A stretch of DNA of 39,183 nt, taken from positions 1 through 39,183 of the IMG/VR virus record IMGVR_UViG_3300035179_000029. One strand, given 5' to 3'. Positions 14,438 to 21,246 of the stretch are shown one piece after another; the first letter of the stretch is position 1; each line of letters begins with the position of its first letter. The DNA is from a virus. The position numbers and the translations under genes are program-made. The notes beneath the pieces are model-generated. The model did not search any database. It saw only the letters and a list, made by a program, of their open reading frames with translations, and had not been told where the DNA came from.

Positions 14438-14788
14438 ATGGCGGATTCCCCCTTCCAAACCGCGGCCAAGGCCGCCGTGGGGGCGTTCTACACGACCGGC
14501 GGCGAGGCCGTCACCTACGCGCGGGGCTCCATCGACGTCGAACTGACCGCCGTCAGGAACCGGATCAGCGCCGAGGTGCCGGATACAGACGGCGTCTTTG
14601 CGCGCGAGGACCGGCTCGAGTTCCAGGTCCTGCAGGCGACTCTCGACCTGGGGGCCGGGCCGGTTGAACCGCAACGGGGGGACACGATCACGGACGCGGA
14701 CGGCAGGATCTACGACGTGCAGGACGATTTCGAGCCCCTGGAGCAGTCGGGCGAGTGGCAGATCCCCGTGGTGGAGGTGGACGCATGA
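14438..14788 (+). CDS. Head-tail connector/adaptor protein, 116 aa
   Basis: Length and layout suit the gpFII/head-tail adaptor family (lambda gpFII is 117 aa). The last 65 residues are beta-rich: AREDRLEFQVLQATLDLGAG, PQRGDTITDADGRIYDVQDDFEPLEQSGEWQIPVVEV, the strand-turn pattern of this family. It would bridge the portal/gpW plug and the tail terminator. It overlaps the next gene by 4 bp. Assignment rests on fold pattern and position, not on a conserved catalytic motif. Confidence 0.68.
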   Translation: MADSPFQTAAKAAVGAFYTTGGEAVTYARGSIDVELTAVRNRISAEVPDTDGVFAREDRLEFQVLQATLDLGAGPVEPQRGDTITDADGRIYDVQDDFEPLEQSGEWQIPVVEVDA

Positions 14789-15009
14789 CCCGGGACGAAT
14801 TCGAGAAGGCCGAGGCCGCGCGGCGGGGAAAGACCCAGGGCGAGATGGCGGCCCTCGGCTACTACTCGGCGGCCTGCGAGTGCCGGGGGGGGGATGCTTG
14901 TCCCGGTTGGCAGATGGTGGCCGTCCCGGTGGACGCCCCGGAATTCGAGCGCCGCGCGGCGCTCCAGACTTTGCACGGGCTGTACCCGAAACCCTTTGGA
15001 GGGGGCTGA
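14785..15009 (+). CDS. Small protein of unknown function, 74 aa
   Basis: ATGA overlap with the adaptor gene. It carries one CxC and one further Cys (ACECRGGDACPGW), too few for a standard zinc finger on their own, plus helical ends rich in Glu and Ala. No signal peptide or membrane segment. It sits between the head adaptor and the lysis-like membrane proteins. Nothing more can be said. Confidence 0.6.
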   Translation: MTRDEFEKAEAARRGKTQGEMAALGYYSAACECRGGDACPGWQMVAVPVDAPEFERRAALQTLHGLYPKPFGGG

Positions 15010-15010
15010 C

Positions 15011-15094
15011 ATGACCCGCACCCACAAGCTGCTCGCCATCGTCGTTACCGGCCTGGCCATCTTTCTGCAATCGTGCCTGCCGCCCTCGGAGTAG
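15011..15094 (+). CDS. Lipoprotein signal peptide-like short ORF, 27 aa, ending in an amber codon
   Basis: Encodes MTRTHKLLAIVVTGLAIF followed by LQSC, a lipobox-like cleavage site ([L][x][S]C), then LPPSE and TAG at 15092-15094. The next codons continue in the same frame into the downstream protein, so this looks like its signal peptide cut off by a stop. See the downstream entry. Confidence 0.5.
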   Translation: MTRTHKLLAIVVTGLAIFLQSCLPPSE

Positions 15095-15103
15095 CAGCTC
15101 GCC

Positions 15104-15667
15104 TTGATCCGCCAGGCACAGGCGGCGGTGGAGGCCTACAAGGGCGCCGACGCGCGGGTGGCGTCCATCCGGGCCAAGATCGACGAGATCCGAAAGGCGC
15201 TCGAAGGCGGCGCCGGCGCGACCGACCCCTCGCTCCAGACCCGGCTGTTGGCCCTGGTGGCCGAGCTGCCGGCGGCCTTGGCCGACGCGCAGAACCTCTC
15301 CGGGCAGGTCCAGAAGGCCGCCCAGGCCGTCCAGGATGCGAAGGGGATGCCCTGGTATGGGTGGATCGTCCCGGGACTCACCCTGGCCCTGGGAGTCGCG
15401 GGGATCTACTTCCCGGCCCTGAAGCCCGCCCAGGCGGCCCTGGCGGCCGAGCCGGCCCGGCAGACCGGCGAGTGGGTTGCCGGCGGGCTCGCGGCGGCGC
15501 TGGCCCTGCTAGCGGCATGGCAGAAAAAGAAGGCGGTGGACGCGGAGAAGGAACGCGAGGCCGAGGAAGCGCGGTTGAAGACCGAGCGCCTTGAACTTGT
15601 CCGGGCAGTCGGGGATCAGAACAAGGTGGACGCCGCGCTGGCCAAGGCGCGGGAAAAGAGCGGGTGA
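15104..15667 (+). CDS. Membrane protein with coiled coil; probable body of an amber-split lipoprotein, 187 aa
   Basis: In the same frame as the 27-aa ORF upstream; only TAG at 15092 separates them, and the bases after it (CAG CTC GCC TTG) read on without interruption. Alternatively translation starts at TTG 15104. The first 80 residues are helical (AQAAVEAYKGADARVASIRAK...). A hydrophobic hairpin follows: WIVPGLTLALGVAGIYF, then VAGGLAAALALLAAW. The end is a charged coiled coil (AEKEREAEEARLKTERLEL). It is possibly an envelope protein of the lysis region, such as a spanin or its precursor; this is an inference. Confidence 0.6.
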   Translation: MIRQAQAAVEAYKGADARVASIRAKIDEIRKALEGGAGATDPSLQTRLLALVAELPAALADAQNLSGQVQKAAQAVQDAKGMPWYGWIVPGLTLALGVAGIYFPALKPAQAALAAEPARQTGEWVAGGLAAALALLAAWQKKKAVDAEKEREAEEARLKTERLELVRAVGDQNKVDAALAKAREKSG

Positions 15668-15670
15668 ACG

Positions 15671-15958
15671 ATGCCGGAATCCCAAACCGTAAAGGATTGC
15701 GCCGCGCTTCGACAGGCGTGTCGCGATGCGATCTTCGAGAAGATGGACGCGCAGCATGAAGATGTGATGGCCGCCCTTTCCGATATCCGCGTCAAGGTCG
15801 CGGAGGAGAAGGGCGCGCGCGACTCGCAAGCCGAGACCCCGGTTGCCGGAAAGAAATTTCCCTGGCGCGAGGTTGGCGCGGCCATCGCAATCACCGCCGG
15901 GGCAATCGGCGCGGCCGTTGCCGGGATTTACGCAGCGGTCAAGGGTCTTCATCCGTGA
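15671..15958 (+). CDS. XhlA-like membrane protein, possible holin accessory, 95 aa
   Basis: N-terminal charged helix with MDAQHEDVMAALSDIRVK, then a basic stretch (GKKFPWREV) and one C-terminal membrane helix AAIAITAGAIGAAVAGIYAAV. This architecture (soluble helix plus C-terminal transmembrane segment) resembles hemolysin XhlA-type holin accessory proteins. It overlaps the next gene by 4 bp. Without an endolysin nearby its role remains inferred. Confidence 0.6.
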   Translation: MPESQTVKDCAALRQACRDAIFEKMDAQHEDVMAALSDIRVKVAEEKGARDSQAETPVAGKKFPWREVGAAIAITAGAIGAAVAGIYAAVKGLHP

Positions 15959-16137
15959 TCGCCTACACCCTCGCGCTCTTCGTGGTGGTGGTCATCGTCT
16001 GCCTGGCGATCCTCGCGGCCACGGTCTTCGGGCGCGACCTCAAGAACGGGCTCTGGTGGCTCGGGGGGATCGTGGTGGGGATCGTCGATTGGGCGCTGAG
16101 GAAAATCTTCGGCGAGGATGAGGAGGCGGAGCAGTGA
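15955..16137 (+). CDS. Small membrane protein, holin candidate, 60 aa
   Basis: GTG start overlapping the previous stop. A strong membrane helix lies at residues 4-26 (TLALFVVVVIVCLAILAATVF), then a positively charged turn, a second hydrophobic/amphipathic stretch (WWLGGIVVGIVDWAL) and an acidic tail (EDEEAEQ). Size, two hydrophobic segments and charged C terminus fit small holins. Position beside the XhlA-like gene supports this, but no functional motif proves it. Confidence 0.6.
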   Translation: MIAYTLALFVVVVIVCLAILAATVFGRDLKNGLWWLGGIVVGIVDWALRKIFGEDEEAEQ

Positions 16138-16191
16138 TGGCTTGTGCGCTGGTCCGGTTCCGGTTCCCGCGCGCGATTGGAGGGCGCTGAG

Positions 16192-16470
16192 ATGCCGCAA
16201 TTCCGAGTGGTCCGCGACAAGGCCGGCAAGGCGCTCTGTGCCCGGTCCGCGGCAGACTTGAAGTCAATGCCCTACAGCGCCACAGAGGAACGCGAGTTCG
16301 TCATGGCCTGGGAGGAGTTGGAACTGGAAGCCGCTCGGGCCATCAATGGCGAGAAGCCCATCGCCGAGGTTTTCGATGGTTTGGCAAAAACCGCCACCGC
16401 AGAGTTGAAGATGGAACTTGAAAAGCGCGGTTACTCCGTGGCGCTGGTCAAGTCGATAGTGGGGAGTTGA
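16192..16470 (+). CDS. Small protein of unknown function, 92 aa
   Basis: ATG at 16192 after a GGAGG-type site. The protein is Ala/Glu-rich and probably all-helical (WEELELEAARAINGEKPIAEVFDGLAKTATAELKMELEKRGY). It ends at TGA 16468-16470, two bases before the GTG used for the tail spike. Possibly an accessory factor for spike or tail assembly, by location only. A 17-codon frame at 16137-16190 precedes it and is not annotated. Confidence 0.6.
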   Translation: MPQFRVVRDKAGKALCARSAADLKSMPYSATEEREFVMAWEELELEAARAINGEKPIAEVFDGLAKTATAELKMELEKRGYSVALVKSIVGS

Positions 16471-16472
16471 CC

Positions 16473-19400
16473 GTGCCTGTTGTCGATAGGGTGCTCGGCT
16501 ACCCGGAGACCTGCACCATTGCCGACAATGGCGCGGGCAAAGTCCGCGTTACGCTTCAGGGCAACGCTCTTGACCCCAAGTTCTACGCCGCGATTGCCGT
16601 GGACGGCTCCCACTATCTCGACAACGTGACCCAAGCTGGCGGCACCGCCGCAGTCACGGCGAAGGGCGGGACGAAAGCCCAGGGTTATTATTTTGACCTC
16701 GGCGGGGTGAACTTTCCTAGCGCCTCCTGGGCCGCGGCTGACCGCATCTGTCCGATTCGGCAGAGCACGGCCTACAATTATACCGCATGGGCGACCTTGC
16801 ACGCAGCGGCCTCCTCGATGGACACGGCGATCCTCTTTGGGTTGTCCACCACCCAAACCCGATATGATTGGGATGCCACCAACCTTGTTGGAAAAGGTTT
16901 TTCGATCTGGGGTGGACCCCTGGGGCAAAAAATTGTTTTGCATGGATCGAATTTCTCGGGTGACCTCTCTTCTCAAACCTCAATGGTAACCATTGAAAAC
17001 TGTCTAATCAATGGGCATGGCGGTTACTCGGGAATTGTCTATGCTCCAGGCAACGGCACGCCTGGGGCCGGCTTACTGGTTTCGCGATGCATTTTGGTGG
17101 GCCTCGCACAGGCGATATATGCACAACAGTACGCAGGAGACAATCTTGTCCAAGCAGTAAACTGCGTGTTTGCTCATAACCTGAACGCGCTTTACTCCTA
17201 CCAGGCGACTTGGAAGATGGTTGCCATCAACTGCACCTTCATTGAAAATTCCTCCGGCAACTATTTCAAGGCGGCGTCTACCATAACCAACTGTTTGTTC
17301 GTCGGAAATGTGTCAGATGGAACGACCACCACAAAACTAAATTGTGCATCCGACCAAGGATGTGTTGGCACGGGGTGCCTGCAAAATCAAACCCTTGCGC
17401 AGTTGGCTCTATGGTCTGGCAACGATAATGGGATTGGCGTCCGTGCTGGCCGAATCCTCACAACCTCGACCTGTTACGGTGCGGGGACGGCAACTGGTGC
17501 GCCTACAGTAGATATAGACTACAACACCCGGGCAGCAACTCCCTCCATCGGCGCCCACGAGGGCACCGTCAACGCCTACGGGGTGACGTGGCTCGCGGCT
17601 GGAGTCCTGCACACTGACCAGTCGCAGATATCTTTCGCCGGCACCATCACTGGCACGATGCCGCGTACTACCGTCGTCCCCACCGCCCTGACGCTGACCG
17701 CCTACGCGGACGGCGACACGACGGTGACGGTTTCCAACATCGCCAGCATCGCCGCGACCGACGTGCTCGAAATCTATCTCGATGGCGTGAGCATCTACAA
17801 AATCAGCCGGGCGAAGTATGAGGCGGTTGTCGAGGACAAGCCGGCCAACTGTGGTCGAATCTCCTGCCTCGCGCGCGGCACGGCCTACGCCGCAAACCGA
17901 TTCACCGCGAAATACACCAGCGACCTCTACGTCTACGGCGCCGCCAGTGCGAACCCGGCCAACCCGGTGACGCCGGACCTGGACGTGACCGACACGCGAT
18001 TCCTGGTCAAGGAAGCTTTGTCCACACGGAACCAAGTCGTCACCCCACTCAGCGCCGTCCCGTCTCCCGCCAACGGCGGCCCGGCGGCGTGGACGCAACT
18101 GGGAGTGAGCAGGGTGGGAACGGGCGATAAGGTGCTAAGTCTCGTCAACGAGGTCGCCCGCAACACCATCGTGGCCACCAAGGTTGAAGCCCTCCACGCG
18201 TACCTGCACTTGGGGGCTCCGGCGGAGGGGGAATTACCTGTCCTAGTGGGCCTCCCGATCATCGACCTTCGGCCCGTTCACACAGCACCAGGAGAGGATT
18301 ACGTCGCTTCCTTCTTTCTTGGGCAGACGGTGCGGGCGGCGGGTTCCCTGCTCTTCGAGAAGCCCACTACGGCCACCGTCACCCTGGCCGTTCAAAAAAC
18401 GGATGGAAGTTCTGGCCAGACTCTTCTATGGAACAAGGTAGTCGATTTCTTGGCCGGCGTGTCCAAGACCTATGCGGAGATGAATGACGACGAAGAGGTT
18501 GACTGGACGCCGGGTGAGGCTGAAGACTGGGAGCTAATCCTAACGGTTGCAGAGTATCCCGAGGTTGATGACCGTGCAGGATTTGCCGTCTTAGACCCCG
18601 ACACTCTCGATACCCCCGACCCTGCCGACGTGCGGGAGACAACGACCACGGGCGGGGAACCGGGTGAGATTCCCCAGAGCGATATTGAGGTCGCCAGCGG
18701 CGGGACCTTGAACCTGGCTACCCTCCTGGCCGGCGCCTATGCTTCTGGCTATGCGGCTGCGGAGGCATTCTTCGGGGCCTGGGAAGCTGCCCGGAACACG
18801 GCCCTGTCCGCTTCCAAGGTGGCTCTGGGATGGGTATTCCGGCAGTTCGGCATTGACGATATCGGGGAGCTGGACATAGTCGAACCAGAGGCGCCTTCCT
18901 GGGGCGCCGCTCCGGTCGCTGGCGATGGGAAGGTGACGCTGAACGTCCTGACGGTGAACCCAACCGATAAGGTTTATGCCCGGAGCGCTAGTTTCAGTTT
19001 CGCGCCGTCCTGGTCGGCTGAGTCGGAGATCTTCCAGCGGACCGGATCCGGCCCCATCGTCATGACCGGCCTGCCGAACGAGCAGTTCCGCATGTTCACG
19101 ATCTACGTCAAGAAGAACGGGCTTACCTCCGTCGCGTTGGCCCCGCGCTTCAAGACCCCCACGGCCGGCGCCCAGGCGGTCATCGAGCAGATCATGGACG
19201 CGGTGACGGACCAGGTGAACGCTCTGGGGCTAACCTCCAAATCCGAAGCCGGCGCCGCCGTGGCCATCGCTGCCGAAGTCGAGATCCCACCGAAGTTTGC
19301 CAGCGTGAACACGCCCGGTGTCAAGGTCTACCCCGACACGGAGGAGGCCGAGCCGGTCCGTTCGCGGAACCAGGTGACTTACCGGGTCAACGTGGCCTTC

Positions 19401-19619
19401 TGCCAGCGGAGCAAGGCGGTTGTCCAGCAGGAGGAACAATTCAGGATCCGCGAGATGCTCCGGGACCAATTCCTCGGCAAGCGCCTGGTGGCCATGCCCA
19501 CGGCCGTCTGCGTCGGCGAGTCCGAGAGCGAGATAGTGGACTTGCAGAAGCTCTTCGAGAACTTCCAGTGGGTGTCGAACATCACCCTGGAGTTCCAGAC
19601 GCTGAAGGCGAGGGGCTGA
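16473..19619 (+). CDS. Tail spike: beta-helix N-terminal part fused to a tail-terminator-like C-terminal domain, about 1048 aa
   Basis: GTG 16473 was chosen (GGGGAG 6 bases upstream); TTG 16467 is also in frame. Residues 100-350 show repeated short strands with Asn/Gly turns (TSMVTIENCLINGHGGYSGIVYA, VNCVFAHNLNALYSY, INCTFIENSSGNYFKA), typical of a right-handed beta-helix spike that binds host glycans. This part is less GC-rich than its neighbours. A long FN3-like, Thr/Val-rich centre follows. Residues about 890-1048 (AVIEQIMDAVTDQVNAL, VTYRVNVAFCQ, FRIREMLRDQFLGKRL, SNITLEF) resemble gpU/minor-tail terminator proteins. Confidence 0.75.
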   Translation: MPVVDRVLGYPETCTIADNGAGKVRVTLQGNALDPKFYAAIAVDGSHYLDNVTQAGGTAAVTAKGGTKAQGYYFDLGGVNFPSASWAAADRICPIRQSTAYNYTAWATLHAAASSMDTAILFGLSTTQTRYDWDATNLVGKGFSIWGGPLGQKIVLHGSNFSGDLSSQTSMVTIENCLINGHGGYSGIVYAPGNGTPGAGLLVSRCILVGLAQAIYAQQYAGDNLVQAVNCVFAHNLNALYSYQATWKMVAINCTFIENSSGNYFKAASTITNCLFVGNVSDGTTTTKLNCASDQGCVGTGCLQNQTLAQLALWSGNDNGIGVRAGRILTTSTCYGAGTATGAPTVDIDYNTRAATPSIGAHEGTVNAYGVTWLAAGVLHTDQSQISFAGTITGTMPRTTVVPTALTLTAYADGDTTVTVSNIASIAATDVLEIYLDGVSIYKISRAKYEAVVEDKPANCGRISCLARGTAYAANRFTAKYTSDLYVYGAASANPANPVTPDLDVTDTRFLVKEALSTRNQVVTPLSAVPSPANGGPAAWTQLGVSRVGTGDKVLSLVNEVARNTIVATKVEALHAYLHLGAPAEGELPVLVGLPIIDLRPVHTAPGEDYVASFFLGQTVRAAGSLLFEKPTTATVTLAVQKTDGSSGQTLLWNKVVDFLAGVSKTYAEMNDDEEVDWTPGEAEDWELILTVAEYPEVDDRAGFAVLDPDTLDTPDPADVRETTTTGGEPGEIPQSDIEVASGGTLNLATLLAGAYASGYAAAEAFFGAWEAARNTALSASKVALGWVFRQFGIDDIGELDIVEPEAPSWGAAPVAGDGKVTLNVLTVNPTDKVYARSASFSFAPSWSAESEIFQRTGSGPIVMTGLPNEQFRMFTIYVKKNGLTSVALAPRFKTPTAGAQAVIEQIMDAVTDQVNALGLTSKSEAGAAVAIAAEVEIPPKFASVNTPGVKVYPDTEEAEPVRSRNQVTYRVNVAFCQRSKAVVQQEEQFRIREMLRDQFLGKRLVAMPTAVCVGESESEIVDLQKLFENFQWVSNITLEFQTLKARG

Positions 19620-19624
19620 AGGCC

Positions 19625-20032
19625 ATGCCTTTCTTCGCCGTGGCCCTGAAGTTCAAGGCCGCCTATTCCGCCATCCGAAAACAGGCGGCCATGGCCCTGC
19701 GCAAGGAACTGGATGCCAGGGCCCAGGAGGTTCTGGACGAAGCCAGGGCCTCGATCGTGAAGGGCGGAGGCTCCAGCAGCCCGGGTCATCCGTTCCACAG
19801 CCAGAGGGGGGCGACCAAGAGGCTGCTGAAGAAGCGGGTGGGCCGGCGTACCGCCTTCGTCGGCTTCGGCCGGGGGAAGGCCACCGTGGACAAGCGGACG
19901 GGAAAGAAAATCCGGCCGGCGCGCGCCGTGCCGAACATTTTGGAGCATGGCTCACGGCGAATGGCGCCGCGGCCGGTGCTGGAGCCCGCGCTTGAGCGGG
20001 TCAAGGATCATCCCTTCAGGTCCATGCTGTAG
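19625..20032 (+). CDS. HK97 gp10-like head-tail/tail-completion protein, 135 aa
   Basis: Family of 130-160 aa basic proteins located between the adaptor genes and the tail-tube gene, needed for joining the tail. Pattern here: FKAAYSAIRKQAAMALRKELDARAQEVLDEAR (helix), GHPFHSQRGATKRLLKKRVGRR (basic loop), AVPNILEHGS and the end MAPRPVLEPALERVKD, with the RPVLEPAL helix typical of the family. Coupled to the spike gene by 6 bp spacing. Confidence 0.75.
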   Translation: MPFFAVALKFKAAYSAIRKQAAMALRKELDARAQEVLDEARASIVKGGGSSSPGHPFHSQRGATKRLLKKRVGRRTAFVGFGRGKATVDKRTGKKIRPARAVPNILEHGSRRMAPRPVLEPALERVKDHPFRSML

Positions 20033-20070
20033 GGGTGGCATGGCCGCTCTGAGCGGCAGGAGGAAAGCTC

Positions 20071-20562
20071 ATGGACACTCCGGAGAGAGGGTTCGAAAGC
20101 ACGCTGTACGTGAACACGGCCACTTTTGGGGCCCCGACGTGGACCGAGATCGACCTGGCACGGGATTTGAAGAGCCTCCGCGACCAGGCCGAGCTCAAAA
20201 CCACCACGCGCGGGACGGCGCGGCGGGGATTCGAGGCAGCCGTGGCCGGGATCACGCCGGCGGGCTGGGAGTTCGAGATGCTCAAACCCGCGGCCGGCGA
20301 GAGCAACGACGCCTACACCGCCCTGATCGCGGCCCTGAAGGCCCGGACCAGCGTGGACCTGCTCCACGTGGACGGCGGGGACATCGATCAGGACGGCCTG
20401 CCGGCCACGCGCATCGTCTGCTGCGTGACTGGGGGAGGGGAGGGGGAGCCGATCAGCGACGTGACCACGGTCAGCCTGAAGTGCCAGTTCACGCAGAACG
20501 CCGACCAGGAGGCACCGGAGGAGGGCGTTACGTCCGGCGGGGACTTAATCGCCGGCAGCTAG
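20071..20562 (+). CDS. Major tail (tube) protein, 163 aa
   Basis: Strong AGGAGG site upstream of the ATG. The beta-rich protein begins MDTPERGFESTLYVNT, with the KTTTRGTARRGFEA and GITPAGWEFEMLKPAAGE segments typical of lambda-gpV/Phage_tail_2-like tube proteins. It precedes the tail chaperone genes and tape-measure gene, the canonical order. A strong hairpin lies 18 bp after its stop, so high expression is likely. Lacks a C-terminal Ig-like domain. Confidence 0.8.
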   Translation: MDTPERGFESTLYVNTATFGAPTWTEIDLARDLKSLRDQAELKTTTRGTARRGFEAAVAGITPAGWEFEMLKPAAGESNDAYTALIAALKARTSVDLLHVDGGDIDQDGLPATRIVCCVTGGGEGEPISDVTTVSLKCQFTQNADQEAPEEGVTSGGDLIAGS

Positions 20563-20580
20563 GCCTCGAGCGGCAGACCT

Positions 20581-20610
20581 GGGCCGGGCGGGCTCGTGCT
20601 CGCCCGGCCC
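20581..20610 (+). terminator. Strong hairpin after the tail-tube gene
   Basis: Perfect ten-pair stem, GGGCCGGGCG with CGCCCGGCCC, ten-base loop, no T tract. It may reduce read-through or protect the tube mRNA. Same position class as the hairpin at 8513-8539. Confidence 0.6.
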
Positions 20611-20638
20611 TCAGCCCCGGAAGAGGGAGGAGTTTACC

Positions 20639-21055
20639 ATGTCAACAAAGTTCAAGGACAACCGCGGCCGTGAATGGACCGTGGTCATCACCGGAGAGAC
20701 GATCTCGGAAGCCTGGCGCGCCGGGATCGACCTGGACATCTCGATGTTCATGAATTCGGACGGCAAGCCAAAGGCCATCAACCTCGCCAACTTCAAGGTG
20801 ATCGGTCAACTCCTGGATATTTGCTGGCTGGCTTGCCGGCACCATTCCAGGGTGAAGGCCAACAGGGTCAGGGAGGAGGAGTTCAAGGCGGAACTGGTGG
20901 GGGATGCCTTCTTTGCCGCTGTCGTCGCCACAGTGCATGGGGTGGCGGAGTGCTTCGGCATGAAGGTGGAGCTGACCGAAGCGGACCCTACGGATCCCCC
21001 TGCCGCCGAGCCGGAAAAGCCGTCAAGTTCACCCGCACCGACTGGTGCCGAATAG
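20639..21055 (+). CDS. Tail assembly chaperone (G-like), 138 aa
   Basis: Between the tail-tube gene and tape measure, in the position of lambda G. The N terminus is a beta/helix domain (RGREWTVVITGETISEAWRAGIDLDI); a long helix follows (HHSRVKANRVREEEFKAELVG), and the end is a Pro/Glu/Ser-rich linker typical of the region where a -1 frameshift extends the protein. A downstream frame starting near 21013 holds the matching T-like domain. Strong GAGGAG site upstream. Chaperones hold the tape measure during tail assembly. Confidence 0.75.
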   Translation: MSTKFKDNRGREWTVVITGETISEAWRAGIDLDISMFMNSDGKPKAINLANFKVIGQLLDICWLACRHHSRVKANRVREEEFKAELVGDAFFAAVVATVHGVAECFGMKVELTEADPTDPPAAEPEKPSSSPAPTGAE

Positions 21056-21246
21056 CGGCCCTGGCCGGCGTCGATCCCTGGGGCCCGTACCAACTGCCGG
21101 AGATGGTGGCCATGGCCAAGGCCCGGAACGATGCCCAGTTCGCGCATGATGTGGCCCTGGTGAACTTGCTGGCCAACTCATTCTCCCGGAGCCCGGCGAA
21201 GGTGGAGACGTTCAAGCCGCTGAAGGAGCTCGACCATGGCGCGTAA
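21019..21246 (+). CDS. T-like C-terminal domain reached by probable -1 frameshift
   Basis: Frame is -1 relative to the chaperone gene and has no good start codon of its own. The last 70 residues (LPEMVAMAKARNDAQFAHDVALVNLLANSF and TFKPLKELDHGA) match the GT-type extension: a helix with a xMAxARxxAxxxxxxLLALIAN-like pattern, then a short end. The likely slip is at CCGGAAAAGCC (21011-21021) or in the C-run at 20996-21000. It overlaps the tape-measure start by 11 bp. Confidence 0.6.
   Translation, partial: AVKFTRTDWCRIAALAGVDPWGPYQLPEMVAMAKARNDAQFAHDVALVNLLANSFSRSPAKVETFKPLKELDHGA

Noticed and set aside
15092-15094. Genome-wide recoding of TAG
   Set aside because: Several genes end at TAG with the next gene starting nearby (e.g. 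6353, 8903, 9571, 10248, 14434, 20032), so TAG is a normal stop.
16137-16190. 17-codon ORF overlapping the holin candidate stop
   Set aside because: Too short, no recognisable property; only the ATG overlap supports it.
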